Source: Spirochaetales bacterium (GTDB lineage: Bacteria; Spirochaetota; Spirochaetia; Sphaerochaetales; Sphaerochaetaceae). Taken from it: a DNA stretch of 6,127 nucleotides. Under the pieces are notes generated by a model. That model did not search any database, had not been told where the DNA came from, and saw nothing but the letters and a program-made list of their open reading frames with translations. This document shows positions 6,015-6,127 of this stretch, piece by piece; positions within the stretch are counted from its first letter, which is position 1, and every line of letters starts with the position of its first letter. Both the position numbers and the translations under genes were made by a program. Location of the stretch: positions 1-6,127 of the forward strand of contig JAGBRG010000314.1 of assembly GCA_017632495.1 (NCBI GenBank), read 5' to 3'.

Positions 6015-6127
6015 AAAACACAAGGCCTAAGAGCTCTATCAGACTTCCCCACATCACACCTAAGGCATACAGAAGGCCGATTATCGCAAGACTGTTCTTT
6101 GTGTTTCTGTTTGTCCTGAAAAGAACC
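6013..6127 (-). CDS. C-terminal end of a membrane protein (5' part outside window)
   Basis: The minus-strand frame is open from the window edge to TAG at 6015-6013 and encodes the last 37 residues of a protein. It begins VLFRTNRNTKNS and continues as about 25 apolar residues containing GLLYALGVMWG and ending IELLGLVF. This looks like one long or two short membrane segments after a positively charged loop. The tight junction with the Fur-family regulator shows it is a real, co-transcribed gene. A metal transporter would be a natural partner for such a regulator, but the visible tail is too short to recognise a family, so the function is unknown. Confidence 0.7.
   Translation of the reverse strand, partial: VLFRTNRNTKNSLAIIGLLYALGVMWGSLIELLGLVF

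Noticed and set aside
5662..6030. 122-codon + strand open frame antisense to the Fur-family gene
   Set aside because: The minus-strand frame has an intact Fur domain with both CxxC pairs and an ideal ribosome binding site; this one is a shadow.
1..6127. CRISPR array, tRNA/rRNA gene, insertion sequence or attachment site
   Set aside because: No regularly spaced repeats, tRNA-like cloverleaf, transposase frame or flanking terminal repeats were seen on either strand; genes fill nearly all of the window.

Overview
The window looks like an ordinary chromosomal stretch of a Gram-negative-type bacterium. A spirochaete (Treponemataceae or Sphaerochaetaceae) is my best guess, at moderate confidence. 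The guess rests on an outer-membrane beta-barrel ending in phenylalanine, a membrane-anchored SpoIIE phosphatase fused to an RsbW-like ATPase domain, an archaeal/fungal-type aspartate-semialdehyde dehydrogenase, and a lipoprotein with a relaxed lipobox (FVGC). No sequence search was possible, so the lineage is inference.

Layout. The left end (1-729, + strand) is the 3' two-hundred-odd codons of a beta-barrel outer-membrane protein whose start lies outside the window. Everything else is on the minus strand, read here right to left. It begins with the last 37 codons of a membrane protein (6127-6013), whose stop codon overlaps the ribosome binding site of a Fur-family metalloregulator (6003-5596). 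A chagasin-type (family I42) protease-inhibitor lipoprotein follows (5550-5161), then aspartate-semialdehyde dehydrogenase, asd (5091-4009). A 2H phosphoesterase starts 3 nt after the asd stop (4005-3427). Last is an 872-residue sensor phosphatase (3359-741) with an extracytoplasmic Cache-type region, HAMP, PP2C/SpoIIE and HATPase domains. It converges on the barrel gene with only 11 nt between the stops. Coding density is high and no stretch over 300 bases lacks a gene.

The minus-strand genes probably form three transcription units. The membrane protein, Fur-family regulator and probably the inhibitor form the first. The second is asd plus the 2H phosphoesterase, with a plausible extended -10 promoter in the 69-nt gap before asd. 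The third is the phosphatase, with a well-spaced sigma70-like promoter in its 67-nt leader. No intrinsic terminator with a GC-rich stem and U-run separates them, so read-through is possible.

I did not see a new multi-gene system, mobile element, CRISPR array or RNA gene. The most interesting unexplained signals are regulatory: a 27-bp imperfect dyad (11 of 13 positions matching per arm) over the -10 and spacer of the phosphatase promoter, and a 9-bp repeat (8 of 9 matching) placed 31 bp apart around the asd -10. The sensor phosphatase also carries most of what looks like an amino-acid-binding Cache motif, which makes its ligand and its partner anti-sigma system worth pursuing.
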